From: Hyphomicrobiales bacterium
GTDB lineage: Bacteria > Pseudomonadota > Alphaproteobacteria > Rhizobiales > Rhizobiaceae
Reading direction: 5' to 3'
Assembly: GCA_900465915.1 (NCBI GenBank)
Contig: UBKJ01000004.1
Coordinates: forward strand, 1 to 64,000
Length of the DNA stretch: 64,000 nt
This document shows, piece by piece, positions 42,535 to 50,983 of the stretch; position 1 is the stretch's first letter, and each line of letters begins with the position of its first letter. A program made the position numbers and the translations under genes. The notes below the pieces were generated by a model, which was given only the letters and a program-made list of their open reading frames with translations, did no database searches and was not told the origin of the DNA.

Positions 42535-44607
42535 TCAGGCCAGCGTGGCGACGACGTTGCCGAAGGCGTCGAGATCGGCCGTGGCGCGCGGCGGGATGAC
42601 GATGGTGGTGTCCGGGCTTTGGATGATCAGCGGTCCGGCAGCACCCCCCTTGAACGTGGCGCGCTCGTGGATCGGCGTGTCGACCCAGCCGTCGGCGCGG
42701 GAGAAATAGACCTTGCGGGTTGCGACCTCGGCCGGCGCGTCCTCCGGCGCCTGGGCGCGGAAGGTGAGCCTGCCCTCGCCGTTTCCGCTGGCGTTGAGGC
42801 GGATGTTGACGATCTCGACGCCGTCGTCGGAGGCGTAGCCGTAGATGCCCTTGTAGGCCTCGCGGAAGGCGGCGCGCAGCGTGGCGCGGGCGTCCTCGGT
42901 GACGGTCTCCGGCAGGGCGATGGGCAGCTCGAAATCCTGGCCCTTGAAGCGCAGGTCGGCCTCGAAGCCGCATTCGACCTGGTCCTCGGCGTAGCCTTCC
43001 TCGGCCAGCGAGGCGATGGCCTCGGCGCGCATCTCGCGCAGCAGCGCGTTGACCTCGGCCACGGGAAGCTGGTCCAGCATGCCGTTCATGCTGCGCAGGA
43101 AATAGCGCTCCACCTTTGCCGCCAGCATGCCGGTGGCGGTGAAGACGCCGGGCGAGCGGGGGAAGATGACGCGCGTGATGCCCAGCGTGCGGGCGAGGTC
43201 GCAGGCGTGGACGGGGCCGGAGCCGCCGAAGGCGAGGATGGCGAAGTCGCGCGGGTCGACGCCGCGCTCCACCGTCACCGCCTTGATGGTGCGGGCCATG
43301 TTGATGTTGACCACTTCGCGCACGCCGAAGGCGGCGTCCTCGACCGACAGCTTGAGCGGATCGGCGAGGTCGCGCTTGATGGCGGCGCGCGCGCCGTCGA
43401 CGTCGAGCTTCATCGAGCCGCCGGCGAGCGCCGCCGGCAGGAAGCCGAGCACGACATTGGCGTCGGTGACGGTGGGCGCGTCGCCGCCGATGCCGTAACA
43501 GACCGGGCCGGGATCGGCGCCGGCGGACAAGGGGCCGACATGCATCAGGCCGCCCTCGTCGATGCGGGCGATGGAGCCGGCGCCGCTGCCGACCTCGGCC
43601 ACGTCGACGGTCGGCACGCGCATCAGGTAGCCGCCGGCCTTGATGAAGCGGCTCGGCGTCGAGATGCCGGCGCGGAACTCGTACTCGTTGGCGCGGGACA
43701 ATTCGCCCTTGTGGATCAGCGAGGCGGAGGCGGTGGTGCCGCCCATGTCGAAGACGACGAGGTCTTTCTCGCCCATCGCCTCGCCGAGGCGGCCGGCGCC
43801 GACCACGCCGGCGGAGCGGCCGGACGAGATGAAGAAGACCGGCTTTTCCTGCGCCATGCGGGCGCTCGACAGGCCGCCGTTGGAATTGCTGATCAGAAGC
43901 GGCGCGGAGACGCCGATCTCGCGCAGGCCGTTCTCCAGCCGCTCGAAATAGGCGCGCAGCGACGGCAGCACATAGGCGTTGACCGCCGTGGTGGAGGTGC
44001 GCTCGTATTCGCGGATTTCCGGCAGCACCGAGACGGAGGCCGTGACCCAGATATTGGGGAAATGCTTGCGCATCAGCTCCTGCGCGCGCGCCTCGTTCTC
44101 CGGGTTGCGGTAGGAGTTGATGAAGCAGATGGCGACGGATTCGACGCCCTCGCTTTCGAAGAAGCGGCCGATCTCGACGATCTCGGCCTCGTCCAGCGCC
44201 TTGAGGATGCGGCCGTCGGCGGTGGAGCGCTCGTCCACCTCCATGCGGTAGCGGCGCGCGATGAGCGGAACCGCCTTTTCCCAGCTCAGGTCGAACATGG
44301 TCGGCGTGCGCACGCGGCCGATCTCCAGCACGTCGCGGAAGCCCTTGGTGGTGATGAGGCCGGTTTTGGCGCCCACTTTCTGCAGCAGCGTGTTGGAGCC
44401 GACGGTGGTGCCGTGGACCACCTCCACCACCTTGCCCACGTCCAGCCCCGCCGTCTCGGTGATCTGGCGGACGCCGGTCAGGACCGCCTGCTCCGGCTTG
44501 GCCGGCGTGGACGCGACCTTGGTGAAAAAGGTTTCCCCGCCGTCGCCGAACAGGACCAGATCGGTGAAAGTCCCGCCGATATCCACGCCGATGCGTGCGT
44601 TCTTCAT
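42535..44607 (-). CDS. hyuA: Hydantoinase A/5-oxoprolinase family subunit
   Basis: A 690-aa HyuA-family protein with the ASKHA-type ATP fold. GVDIGGTFTDLVLFGD at the N-terminus, HGTTVGSNTLLQKVGAKTGLITTKGFRDVLEIGR, the second phosphate motif VVFDMGGTTASASLI, SIARIDEGGLMHVGPLSAGADPGPVCYG and LAFGGSGPVHACDLA are all present. With HyuB it uses ATP to open a cyclic amide. Start ATG at 44607 has CAGGAGG upstream; the frame stays open into the next genes but without the family N-terminus. It follows the tautomerase gene by 82 bp, where a 13-bp direct repeat lies. Confidence 0.9.
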   Translation of the reverse strand: MKNARIGVDIGGTFTDLVLFGDGGETFFTKVASTPAKPEQAVLTGVRQITETAGLDVGKVVEVVHGTTVGSNTLLQKVGAKTGLITTKGFRDVLEIGRVRTPTMFDLSWEKAVPLIARRYRMEVDERSTADGRILKALDEAEIVEIGRFFESEGVESVAICFINSYRNPENEARAQELMRKHFPNIWVTASVSVLPEIREYERTSTTAVNAYVLPSLRAYFERLENGLREIGVSAPLLISNSNGGLSSARMAQEKPVFFISSGRSAGVVGAGRLGEAMGEKDLVVFDMGGTTASASLIHKGELSRANEYEFRAGISTPSRFIKAGGYLMRVPTVDVAEVGSGAGSIARIDEGGLMHVGPLSAGADPGPVCYGIGGDAPTVTDANVVLGFLPAALAGGSMKLDVDGARAAIKRDLADPLKLSVEDAAFGVREVVNINMARTIKAVTVERGVDPRDFAILAFGGSGPVHACDLARTLGITRVIFPRSPGVFTATGMLAAKVERYFLRSMNGMLDQLPVAEVNALLREMRAEAIASLAEEGYAEDQVECGFEADLRFKGQDFELPIALPETVTEDARATLRAAFREAYKGIYGYASDDGVEIVNIRLNASGNGEGRLTFRAQAPEDAPAEVATRKVYFSRADGWVDTPIHERATFKGGAAGPLIIQSPDTTIVIPPRATADLDAFGNVVATLA

Positions 44608-44645
44608 CTTTGGCCTCCTGCGCCGCGGCGCGTTGTCGGAAAAAA

Positions 44646-44679
44646 CGGCGCGTCGCGGCCTTCGGCCGGCGCGTCGCGG
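44646..44679. repeat. 13-bp direct repeat with hairpin between tautomerase and hyuA genes
   Basis: CGGCGCGTCGCGG occurs at 44646-44658 and again at 44667-44679; the junction forms a short GGCC-TTC-GGCC hairpin. It may be a transcript-processing element or just GC-rich spacer sequence. Confidence 0.45.
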
Positions 44680-44689
44680 ATTGTCGTGG

Positions 44690-44878
44690 TCAGGTCCGCT
44701 CGTCGTTGAGCACGCCGCCGACGGCCCAGTCCTGCTTCTCCACCTCGACGAAGACGACCTGCACCGCCTCGGGGCCGCATCGGGCGATGCGCGCCATCTC
44801 GCGCGTGAAAGCCGCCGCGAGCTCCTTCTTCTGCTCCCGGCTGCGGCCAGCCAGCATTTCGACGCGGATGACGGGCAT
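44690..44878 (-). CDS. 4-oxalocrotonate tautomerase-family protein
   Basis: A 62-aa tautomerase-superfamily protein. MPVIRVEMLAGRSREQKKELAAAFTREMARI gives Pro as the new N-terminal residue after Met removal, which is the catalytic base, and an arginine around position 11-12 as in other members. The end VQVVFVEVEKQDWAVGGVLNDE is the usual strand and tail. These small enzymes tautomerise enols or dehalogenate; a role on a keto-enol intermediate of the HyuAB pathway is inference. Located between the SDR (34 bp) and hyuA. Confidence 0.85.
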   Translation of the reverse strand: MPVIRVEMLAGRSREQKKELAAAFTREMARIARCGPEAVQVVFVEVEKQDWAVGGVLNDERT

Positions 44879-44912
44879 GATGTTCTCTCCCAGTGTGCGG
44901 GTTGTCGGGCGT

Positions 44913-45713
44913 TCAGGCGGGCTGCGCGGCGGCGGCGCTGTAGACGGAATAGACCAGCCAGCCGCAATCGACCGGCAGGGTGACGCCGGTGATGGCGGCG
45001 GCGGCGGGCGAGCAGAGGAAGTAGATGGCGTCCGCCACTTCCGACGGCTCGACGAAGCGGCGCAGCGCCGACTTGGCGATGACGGCGGCGGGGTCGCGCT
45101 CGCCGCTCTCGATGCGCTGCTTCATGGCCGGGGTCAGCGTGTAGCCGGGCGCGACCGCGTTGACGCGCACGCCGCGCGGGCCGAGCTCGGCGGCCATGAT
45201 CTCGGTCAGCATTTTGACGCCCGCCTTGCTCATCGCATAGGCGACCTGCGGCGTGGCCTGGAACGAGGTCAGCGAGCACAGGTTGACGATGACGCCGCCA
45301 CCGGCTTGCGCCATCCGCTCGCCGAAGACGCGGCCGGCGAGCAGGCTGCCGCGCAGGTTGACGTCGATGATGCGGTCGAAATCGGCGACCGGCATCTGGG
45401 TGACGCGGACGGCGTTCTGCAACACGCCGCCGGAATTGATCAGCGCCGCGACGGGGCCGTGCGCGGCCTCGACCGTCTTGGCGAAGGCTTCGACCGCGGC
45501 CTCGTCGGCCACGTCGAGGACGTGGAAATCCGCCGACAATTCGGCCGCCACCGCAGCGCCGCGCGCGGCGTTGACGTCCGCGATGACCACGCGCCAGCCG
45601 GCCGCCGCGAAACGGCGCGCCGTGGCCTCGCCGATGCCGCTGGCGCCGCCGGTGACGACGACGAGAGGATTGGTTTCCACGACCCCGCTTCCGAGGCCCT
45701 CGTTCTGCGGCAT
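44913..45713 (-). CDS. Short-chain dehydrogenase/reductase (SDR)
   Basis: A 266-aa classical SDR: VVVTGGASGIGEATARRFAAAG (about 18-39), IADVNA (NAD-preferring Asp), NSGG in ALINSGGVLQ replacing the usual NNAG, active-site Ser in NLCSLTSFQ, Tyr/Lys in YAMSKAGV and GVTLPVDCGW at the C-terminus. First gene of the HyuAB operon; a TGTCGACA operator lies 38 bp upstream of the start. The NSGG variant is the only unusual point. It may oxidise a hydroxy-lactam or hydroxy acid before or after ring opening. Confidence 0.86.
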   Translation of the reverse strand: MPQNEGLGSGVVETNPLVVVTGGASGIGEATARRFAAAGWRVVIADVNAARGAAVAAELSADFHVLDVADEAAVEAFAKTVEAAHGPVAALINSGGVLQNAVRVTQMPVADFDRIIDVNLRGSLLAGRVFGERMAQAGGGVIVNLCSLTSFQATPQVAYAMSKAGVKMLTEIMAAELGPRGVRVNAVAPGYTLTPAMKQRIESGERDPAAVIAKSALRRFVEPSEVADAIYFLCSPAAAAITGVTLPVDCGWLVYSVYSAAAAQPA

Positions 45714-45750
45714 TGGCTCGCCCTCCGATTGTCTTTATTTGGTCGATCTA

Positions 45751-45760
45751 ATGTCGACAA
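45751..45760. promoter_or_regulatory. TGTCGACA site before the SDR-hyuAB operon
   Basis: ATGTCGACAA, 38 bp upstream of the SDR start codon, in the divergent space facing the hydroxyproline-epimerase gene. It shares the core of the composite operator 80 bp away at 45832-45850, and a nearby CTTGACGTGTCAAG gives another palindrome. Confidence 0.6.
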
Positions 45761-45831
45761 ACTTGACGTGTCAAGCGGTTTCGCGCTGGCGGCGGATAAT
45801 TTCCAGATTCCGGCGTCGATGCGATTTATGA

Positions 45832-45850
45832 TGTCGACATATAAACGACA
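45832..45850 (-). promoter_or_regulatory. Composite operator TGTCGTTTA-N2-TGTCGACA, copy 1
   Basis: Read on the minus strand: TGTCGTTTA-TA-TGTCGACA. The same order and spacing recurs at 52720-52738 and 57871-57889 on the plus strand. Here it lies about 80 bp before the start of the two-cysteine epimerase gene and 120 bp before that of the divergent SDR. Confidence 0.78.
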
Positions 45851-45930
45851 TTAAGTCTAGAATGTCAAAAGGCGCATCGACGCCGCTATTCGATCCGCGC
45901 CCGACCCCACGCTTCATCCATGAGACAACC

Positions 45931-46929
45931 ATGACCCGCCATCAATTCGACTGCATCGAAGGACACACCGCCGGCATGCCGGTGCGCCTGATCGTTTCCG
46001 GCCAGCCCGACCTCGTCGGCGCGACGCAAAGCGATCGCCGCCTGGACTTCATCGCCCGCCACGACTGGATCAGAAGCGGCCTGATGTGCGAGCCGCGCGG
46101 GCACGAGATGATGTCGGGCGCAATGCTGGTCCCCTCGACGCGCGAGGATTGCGACACGGGCGTGCTCTATCTCGAGACCTCGGGCTGCATCCCCATGTGC
46201 GGCCACGCCACGATCGGGCTGGTGACCTTCGTCATCGAGCGCGGCCTGGTCGCGCCGGCGACGCCGGGGACCGTGCGGCTCGACACGCCGGCCGGCGTGG
46301 TCGAGGCGAAATACGAGCAGAAGGGCGACCGGGTGACCGGCGTGCGCTTCAGCAACGTGCCCTCCTTCGTGCTGGCGAAGGGCGTCGAGCTGGACCATCC
46401 CGATCTCGGCCGCATCGTCTTCGACATCGCCTATGGCGGCAATTTCTACCCCATCGTCGAGAGCCAGCCGAACTATCGCGATTATGCCGACTACGCGCCG
46501 GAGGAGCTGCGCCGCATGGCGCAGACGCTGGTGAAGCTGCTGCCGGAGGTGATCGACGTGGTGCATCCCGACAATCCGGCCATCCGCGGCGCGCATCACA
46601 CCATGTGGTGCGGCGCGGCGCGGGCGGGCGGGGACGCCGGCGCGGTGGTGATCGCCACGCCCAAGATCATCGACCGCTCGCCCTGCGGCACCGGCACCTC
46701 GGCCCGCGTGGCGCTGCGCGCCGCGCGCGGCGAGCAGGCGGTCGGCGACGTCTTCGTGCATGAAAGCCTGATCGGCTCGTCCTTCAAGGGCCGGGTCGAG
46801 CGCCATGTCGCGCTGCAAAGCGGCCTTCCCGCCGTCATCCCCAGCGTCGAGGGCTGCGCCTTCATCACCGGGCTTTCGACGCATTTCATCGACGACGCGG
46901 AGCCCTACGCAGAGGGCTATCTCGTCTAG
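45931..46929 (+). CDS. 4-hydroxyproline 2-epimerase (proline racemase family, two-cysteine type)
   Basis: A 332-aa proline-racemase-family enzyme. Both catalytic cysteines are present: GCIPMCGHATIGLV (first base) and IDRSPCGTGTSARVA (second base). The Cys/Cys pair with MCGHATIG is the mark of racemases/epimerases such as 4-hydroxyproline 2-epimerase, which converts trans-4-hydroxy-L-proline to cis-4-hydroxy-D-proline; dehydratases of the family have Thr in the first position. FDCIEGHTAGMPVR and FYPIVESQPNY are also family-typical. ATG at 45931 gives the normal length; an earlier in-frame ATG at 45862 would add 23 unlike residues. Promoter carries composite operator copy 1. Confidence 0.87.
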   Translation: MTRHQFDCIEGHTAGMPVRLIVSGQPDLVGATQSDRRLDFIARHDWIRSGLMCEPRGHEMMSGAMLVPSTREDCDTGVLYLETSGCIPMCGHATIGLVTFVIERGLVAPATPGTVRLDTPAGVVEAKYEQKGDRVTGVRFSNVPSFVLAKGVELDHPDLGRIVFDIAYGGNFYPIVESQPNYRDYADYAPEELRRMAQTLVKLLPEVIDVVHPDNPAIRGAHHTMWCGAARAGGDAGAVVIATPKIIDRSPCGTGTSARVALRAARGEQAVGDVFVHESLIGSSFKGRVERHVALQSGLPAVIPSVEGCAFITGLSTHFIDDAEPYAEGYLV

Positions 46930-47009
46930 GCGGACAAACCTTCGGTCCGATCTTGACAATTCGCCGCCGCGAAAGAAGGTGTACGCAACGCGGCGGCAAA
47001 GGAAAGAGA

Positions 47010-47732
47010 ATGGGCCAGGCAGGCAGAAACGATTCGGTCCAGGGCAAGGAGACGGGCAGCGCCAAGGTCTATGCGCAACTGCGCCAGGACATATTGCGCG
47101 TGGCGCTGGCTCCGGGCGCGCCGCTCGACGAGGTCGGGCTGAGCGAACGCTTCGGCTTGTCGCGCTCGCCGATCCGCGAGGCGCTGGTGCGGCTCTCCGG
47201 CGAGGGGCTGGTCCATATCCTGCCGAACCGCAGCACGGTGGTGGCGCCGCTCGACCTGCAGACGGTGCCGGAATTCCTCGACGCGCTCGACCTGTTCCAG
47301 CGCGTGACCACCCGCTCCGCCGCCATGTACCGCACCGAGGCCGACCTGGAGGCGATCGTCGCGGCCAAGATCGCCTATGAGGACGGGGCGCGGCTCAGCC
47401 TCGAGACGGGGGATTCCATCCCCATGATCGACACCAATTACGAATTCCACATGAGCGTGGCGCGGGCGGGGAAGAACCGCTTCTTCACCAATTTCTACAG
47501 CCGCGTGCTCAATGACGGCCGCCGTCTGCTGCATTTCCATTTCGAGTTCCAGCGGCTCGACCCCGAGATGAGCGTCGAGAAGCTGGGCTCCGGCCATCAC
47601 GAGATGGTCGAGGCGATCAAGCTGCGCGACAGCGAGCGCGCCGAGAAGGTCGCGCACGAGCACGCCGTCCAGTTCAAGGGCCGCTTCATCCAGTTCCTGA
47701 ACCGCAATGTGAGCGCGGCGATCAAGCTGTGA
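47010..47732 (+). CDS. GntR-family (FCD) regulator, tandem copy 1
   Basis: A 240-aa FadR-type regulator. HTH: YAQLRQDILRVALAPGAPLDEVGLSERFGLSRSPIREALVRLSGEGLVHILPNRSTVV (about 26-83); FCD part with YEFHMSVARAGKNRFFTNFY and SGHHEMVEAIKLRDSERAEKVAHEHAVQFKGRF supplying the metal histidines. It is highly similar throughout to the gene that follows (47798) and to that at 57953. Start ATG at 47010 has AAAGGAAAGAG upstream. With its neighbours it is a candidate binder of the TGTCGTTTA-N2-TGTCGAC operators. Confidence 0.88.
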   Translation: MGQAGRNDSVQGKETGSAKVYAQLRQDILRVALAPGAPLDEVGLSERFGLSRSPIREALVRLSGEGLVHILPNRSTVVAPLDLQTVPEFLDALDLFQRVTTRSAAMYRTEADLEAIVAAKIAYEDGARLSLETGDSIPMIDTNYEFHMSVARAGKNRFFTNFYSRVLNDGRRLLHFHFEFQRLDPEMSVEKLGSGHHEMVEAIKLRDSERAEKVAHEHAVQFKGRFIQFLNRNVSAAIKL

Positions 47733-47797
47733 CGCGCGGGCGGAAGACGCAATTCATCGGGCCGGTTTCGGATCGGCCCCGTCCATAAGGGGATGCA

Positions 47798-48550
47798 ATG
47801 CAGGAAACGATCACGGCGAACGGCCGCGGCGCGACCAAGGAGACGGGCAGCGCGAGGGTCTATCAGGCGCTTCGGGACGAGATCCTGCGCGTGCAGATCG
47901 CGCCCGGCGCGCCGCTGGACGAGCAGGGCCTGAGCGAGCGCTTCGGCCTGTCGCGCTCGCCGATCCGTGAGGCGCTGGTGCGGCTGTCGGGGGAAGGCCT
48001 GGTGGTGATCCTGGCCAATCGCAGCACCGTCGTCGCGCCGATGGAGTTCGACCGCATGCCGGAATTCCTCGACGCGCTCGACCTGCTGCAGCGCGTCGTC
48101 ACGCGGCTCGCGGCGCAGAACCGCACGGCGGCGGACCTGAAGCGGATCGTCGCGGCGCAGAAGGCCTATGAGGACGAGGCGGAGAAGACGCTCCGCTCGG
48201 GCGACAGCATCCCGCTGATCGAGAAGAATTTCGAGTTCCACATGACCATCGCCGCGGCGAGCGGCAACGCCTATTTCAGCGATTCCTACCGCAGGCTGCT
48301 GCAGGAAGGCCGGCGGCTCCTGTTCTTCCACTATAAATACCAGTCGCTGGAGCCGAACCTGACGGTGGCGCAGATCGCCGCCGACCACACGACCATGGCC
48401 GAGGCCATCGAGGCGCAGGACCTCGACAAGGCCGAGCATTGCGCGCATCTGCACGCCGCGCAGTTCAAGGGCCGTTTCATGGAGTTCCTCGACCGCAACC
48501 TCAGCGCCACGCTGTCGGTGCGCTACGAAAGCGCGCCGGCGGGGGCGTGA
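47798..48550 (+). CDS. GntR-family (FCD) regulator, tandem copy 2
   Basis: A 250-aa paralogue of the preceding gene. KETGSARVYQALRDEILRVQIAPGAPLDEQGLSERFGLSRSPIREALVRLSGEGLVVILANRSTVVAPM is nearly identical in the HTH part; the FCD part (FEFHMTIAAASGNAYFSDSY, ADHTTMAEAIEAQDLDKAEHCAHLHAAQFKGRF) has diverged more. A shared HTH with different ligand domains suggests the two bind the same DNA but answer to different inducers. It is 65 bp after copy 1 and converges on the Ser-type racemase homologue, ending 3 bp from it. Confidence 0.88.
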   Translation: MQETITANGRGATKETGSARVYQALRDEILRVQIAPGAPLDEQGLSERFGLSRSPIREALVRLSGEGLVVILANRSTVVAPMEFDRMPEFLDALDLLQRVVTRLAAQNRTAADLKRIVAAQKAYEDEAEKTLRSGDSIPLIEKNFEFHMTIAAASGNAYFSDSYRRLLQEGRRLLFFHYKYQSLEPNLTVAQIAADHTTMAEAIEAQDLDKAEHCAHLHAAQFKGRFMEFLDRNLSATLSVRYESAPAGA

Positions 48551-48553
48551 GCC

Positions 48554-49588
48554 TCAGCCGAGCTGGTCGACCTGCGGGCCCCAGCTGTCCGACAAGGCGA
48601 AGCCCGACGGGAACGGGTCCTGCGCGTCCATGCGCAGGAATTCGCGGCCGTAGATCCACGCGGCGCCGGTGATGCGCGGCAGGATGGCCGGCTTGCCGCC
48701 CACGGTCGTTTCGCCGATGGCCTCGGCGGTGAACTCGCCGCCGATGATGGAGCGCGAGACGCGCTTGTCGCCCGGCTTGACCAGCCCGCGCGCGTGCAGG
48801 CTCGCCAGATTGGCCGAGCTGCCGGTGCCGCAGGGCGAGCGGTCGACGCGGCCGGGCTTCAGCGTGGTGCAGGTCCTGATGGCGCCGTCCGGCTCGGCGC
48901 TGCGGAACATCACATAGGCGAGTTCGTCGATGCCTTCGAGTTCGGGGTGCCTGACCGGGACCTGCTCGCCGATGAGGCGCTTCAGCTCGATGCCCGCCTC
49001 GGCCAGTTCGCGGGCGTAGTTGGGCGTAATGGTGAGCCCGATCTGGTCGACGTCGACCAGGGCGTAATAGACGCCGCCGAAGGCGATGTCGGCGCGGATC
49101 GTTCCCCATTTCGGCGTGACGATCTCCTTGTCCAGCGCCTCGACGAAACAGGGCACGTTGTCGAGGCTGACCGACAGCACCCGCCCTCCCGCGCATTGCG
49201 CCCGCGCGGTGATGAGGCCGGCCGGCGTGTCGAGACGGACCACGGTTTCCGGCTCGACCATCTTCACCCGGCCGCTCTCGACCAGCGCCGTCACCACGCA
49301 CATGCAGTTGCTGCCCGACATGGCGTGGGCCCGATCGGCCTGCAGAACGATGAAGCCGGCGTCGGCGTCGGGCCGCGTCGGGGCGAGCAAGAGGTTCGCC
49401 GACATGGCGACGTTGGCGCGCGGCTCGAAGGTCACGAAGCGGCGCAGGCTGTCGTCGACCGTGTTGATGTGGTTCATCTTCTCGAGCGCCGTGGCGCCGG
49501 GGATCTCGGGCGCGCCGCCGACGATGACCTTGCCGATCTCCCCTTGCGAATGCACCAGCAGCAGTTCGAGTTCATTGCCGAATTTCAT
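48554..49588 (-). CDS. Proline racemase family protein, Ser/Cys type with altered first motif
   Basis: A 344-aa proline-racemase-family protein. The second catalytic cysteine is present in VDRSPCGTGSSANLA. The first site, normally (M)CGHG-, reads HAMSGSNCMCVVTAL: the base cysteine is serine and the following Gly-His is Gly-Ser. Ser/Cys members are known to epimerise or dehydrate hydroxyprolines, but those usually keep the histidine, so activity here is uncertain; a dehydratase or a new substrate are possible. It is the last gene of the SBP-ABC operon (42 bp after a permease gene), so its substrate is probably what that transporter brings in. Confidence 0.82.
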   Translation of the reverse strand: MKFGNELELLLVHSQGEIGKVIVGGAPEIPGATALEKMNHINTVDDSLRRFVTFEPRANVAMSANLLLAPTRPDADAGFIVLQADRAHAMSGSNCMCVVTALVESGRVKMVEPETVVRLDTPAGLITARAQCAGGRVLSVSLDNVPCFVEALDKEIVTPKWGTIRADIAFGGVYYALVDVDQIGLTITPNYARELAEAGIELKRLIGEQVPVRHPELEGIDELAYVMFRSAEPDGAIRTCTTLKPGRVDRSPCGTGSSANLASLHARGLVKPGDKRVSRSIIGGEFTAEAIGETTVGGKPAILPRITGAAWIYGREFLRMDAQDPFPSGFALSDSWGPQVDQLG

Positions 49589-49630
49589 GATGTTTCCTTG
49601 CTCGCCCGGCCCTTCTTACGCCGCGGCGGA

Positions 49631-50296
49631 TTAGACGGATAGCGCTTTCAGCACCCGCTGCTCGATGCGCGTCACGGCGCGGGTGAGCGGGAAGGCGATG
49701 ACGAAATAGATCAGCGCCACCACGGTCAGCACCTCGATCGGCCTTGCGGTGGTGTTGGAGATGTTCTGGCCCACGAACATCAGGTCCGACATGCCGACCG
49801 CCGAGACCAGCGCGCTTTCCTTGAACAGGCTGACGCAGTTGGACAAAAGCGTCGGCGCCGCGCGCAGCACGGCCTGCGGCAGGACGACGCTGGTGACCTG
49901 CGTCCATTTCGGCAGGCCGAGCGCCACGCAGGCGTCGTATTGCTCGCGGCCGACCGTCTTCAGCGAGGCGCGGAACGTCTCGCTGGTGATCGCGCCCATA
50001 TAGAGGCTGAGTGCGATGATGCCCGAAGCCATGTTCGACAGTTCGAAGCCGAGGAACAGCGGCAGGCAGAAGAAGATCCAGAACAGTTGCACCAGAACCG
50101 GCGTGCCGCGGAAGAACTCGACATAGAGGCTGGTGACGCCGCGCAGGAGGATGCTGTTGGAGGCGCGGGCGAGCCCGACCAGAAAGCCGATCAAGCAGCC
50201 GATGGCGACGCAGATAAGCGTCATCTTGACCGTCGTCCACAGGCCGATCAGCAGGGCGTCCTGAAAGCGGAGGAGAACCGAGAAATTGAGCTGCAT
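49631..50296 (-). CDS. Polar amino-acid ABC transporter permease
   Basis: A 221-aa HisM/GlnP-type permease with about five hydrophobic segments. Family block LRGVTSLYVEFFRGTPVLVQLFW with the FRGTP motif and the coupling loop EAL-like SLKTVGREQYDACVALGLPKWTQ (EAA region) are clear. Nine bases downstream of the other permease gene; the two permeases form the membrane core with the ATPase. It moves one polar amino acid or derivative, set by the binding protein encoded at the head of the operon. Confidence 0.9.
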   Translation of the reverse strand: MQLNFSVLLRFQDALLIGLWTTVKMTLICVAIGCLIGFLVGLARASNSILLRGVTSLYVEFFRGTPVLVQLFWIFFCLPLFLGFELSNMASGIIALSLYMGAITSETFRASLKTVGREQYDACVALGLPKWTQVTSVVLPQAVLRAAPTLLSNCVSLFKESALVSAVGMSDLMFVGQNISNTTARPIEVLTVVALIYFVIAFPLTRAVTRIEQRVLKALSV

Positions 50297-50305
50297 GGCG
50301 CGTCC

Positions 50306-50974
50306 TCAACTCATCATGACTTCGCGGCGGCGTTCGAGCCAGCCGACGATTTGCGACACGGGGAAGGAGACGGCGAAATAGATCAGCGCCACGATCGTGA
50401 AGGTCTCGATCGGGCGATAGGTCGCGGTCGCCATGGTCTTGCCCTGATACATCAGGTCCTGCACCGCGACGATGGCCACCAGCGCGCTCTGCTGGAAGAT
50501 GCCGATGCCGTTGGTGAGAAGGACGGGGATCGAGGCGCGCACCGCCGTGGGCAGGACGATATAGAGCACGCGTTGCCAAGGGTTGAGGCCGAGCGCGACG
50601 CCGGCGTCGATCTGCTCGCGCGACACGGCCTGAATCGCCGCCCGGTAGGCCTCGGCGTTGAAGGCTGTAACGTTGAAGCCCAGCGCCAATATGCCCATCG
50701 TGACCGAGCCGAGATAGACGTTGAACAGCATCGGCACGCAATAGAAGAACCAGACGATCTGCACGATCGCGGGCGTGCAGCGGAAGAACTCCACGAACAG
50801 CATGGCCGGGATGCGGACGACCGCGAAGCGGTTCATCAGCAGAAGGGCCAGCACGAAGCCGCAGGTGAGGCCGATGGCGTTGGCCGCCAGCGTCAGCTCC
50901 AGCGTGACGCCGAGCCCTTCCCATAGCGGCCCCATATTGCGGAAGACGGAACTGAAATCGAAATTGTAGTTCAT
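50306..50974 (-). CDS. Polar amino-acid ABC transporter permease
   Basis: A 222-aa HisQ/GlnP-type permease. FRCTPAIVQIVWFFYC (F-R-x-T-P motif, with Cys in place of Gly) and the loop IQAVSREQIDAGVALGLNPWQRVLYIVLPTAVR mark the family. Together with the next permease (49631) it likely forms a heterodimer. It lies 9 bp downstream of the ATPase gene. Confidence 0.9.
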   Translation of the reverse strand: MNYNFDFSSVFRNMGPLWEGLGVTLELTLAANAIGLTCGFVLALLLMNRFAVVRIPAMLFVEFFRCTPAIVQIVWFFYCVPMLFNVYLGSVTMGILALGFNVTAFNAEAYRAAIQAVSREQIDAGVALGLNPWQRVLYIVLPTAVRASIPVLLTNGIGIFQQSALVAIVAVQDLMYQGKTMATATYRPIETFTIVALIYFAVSFPVSQIVGWLERRREVMMS

Positions 50975-50983
50975 GGACCCGCC

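Noticed and set aside
44646..44679. Attachment site or mobile-element footprint
   Set aside because: A 13-bp direct repeat in a GC-rich intergenic spacer, with no integrase, no tRNA gene and no change in codon bias nearby.
42535..45279. hyuA with a ~220-residue N-terminal extension
   Set aside because: The frame is open upstream, but the extra part overlaps the tautomerase and SDR genes and lacks family character; the conserved GVDIGGTFTD begins right after the ATG at 44607, which has CAGGAGG before it.
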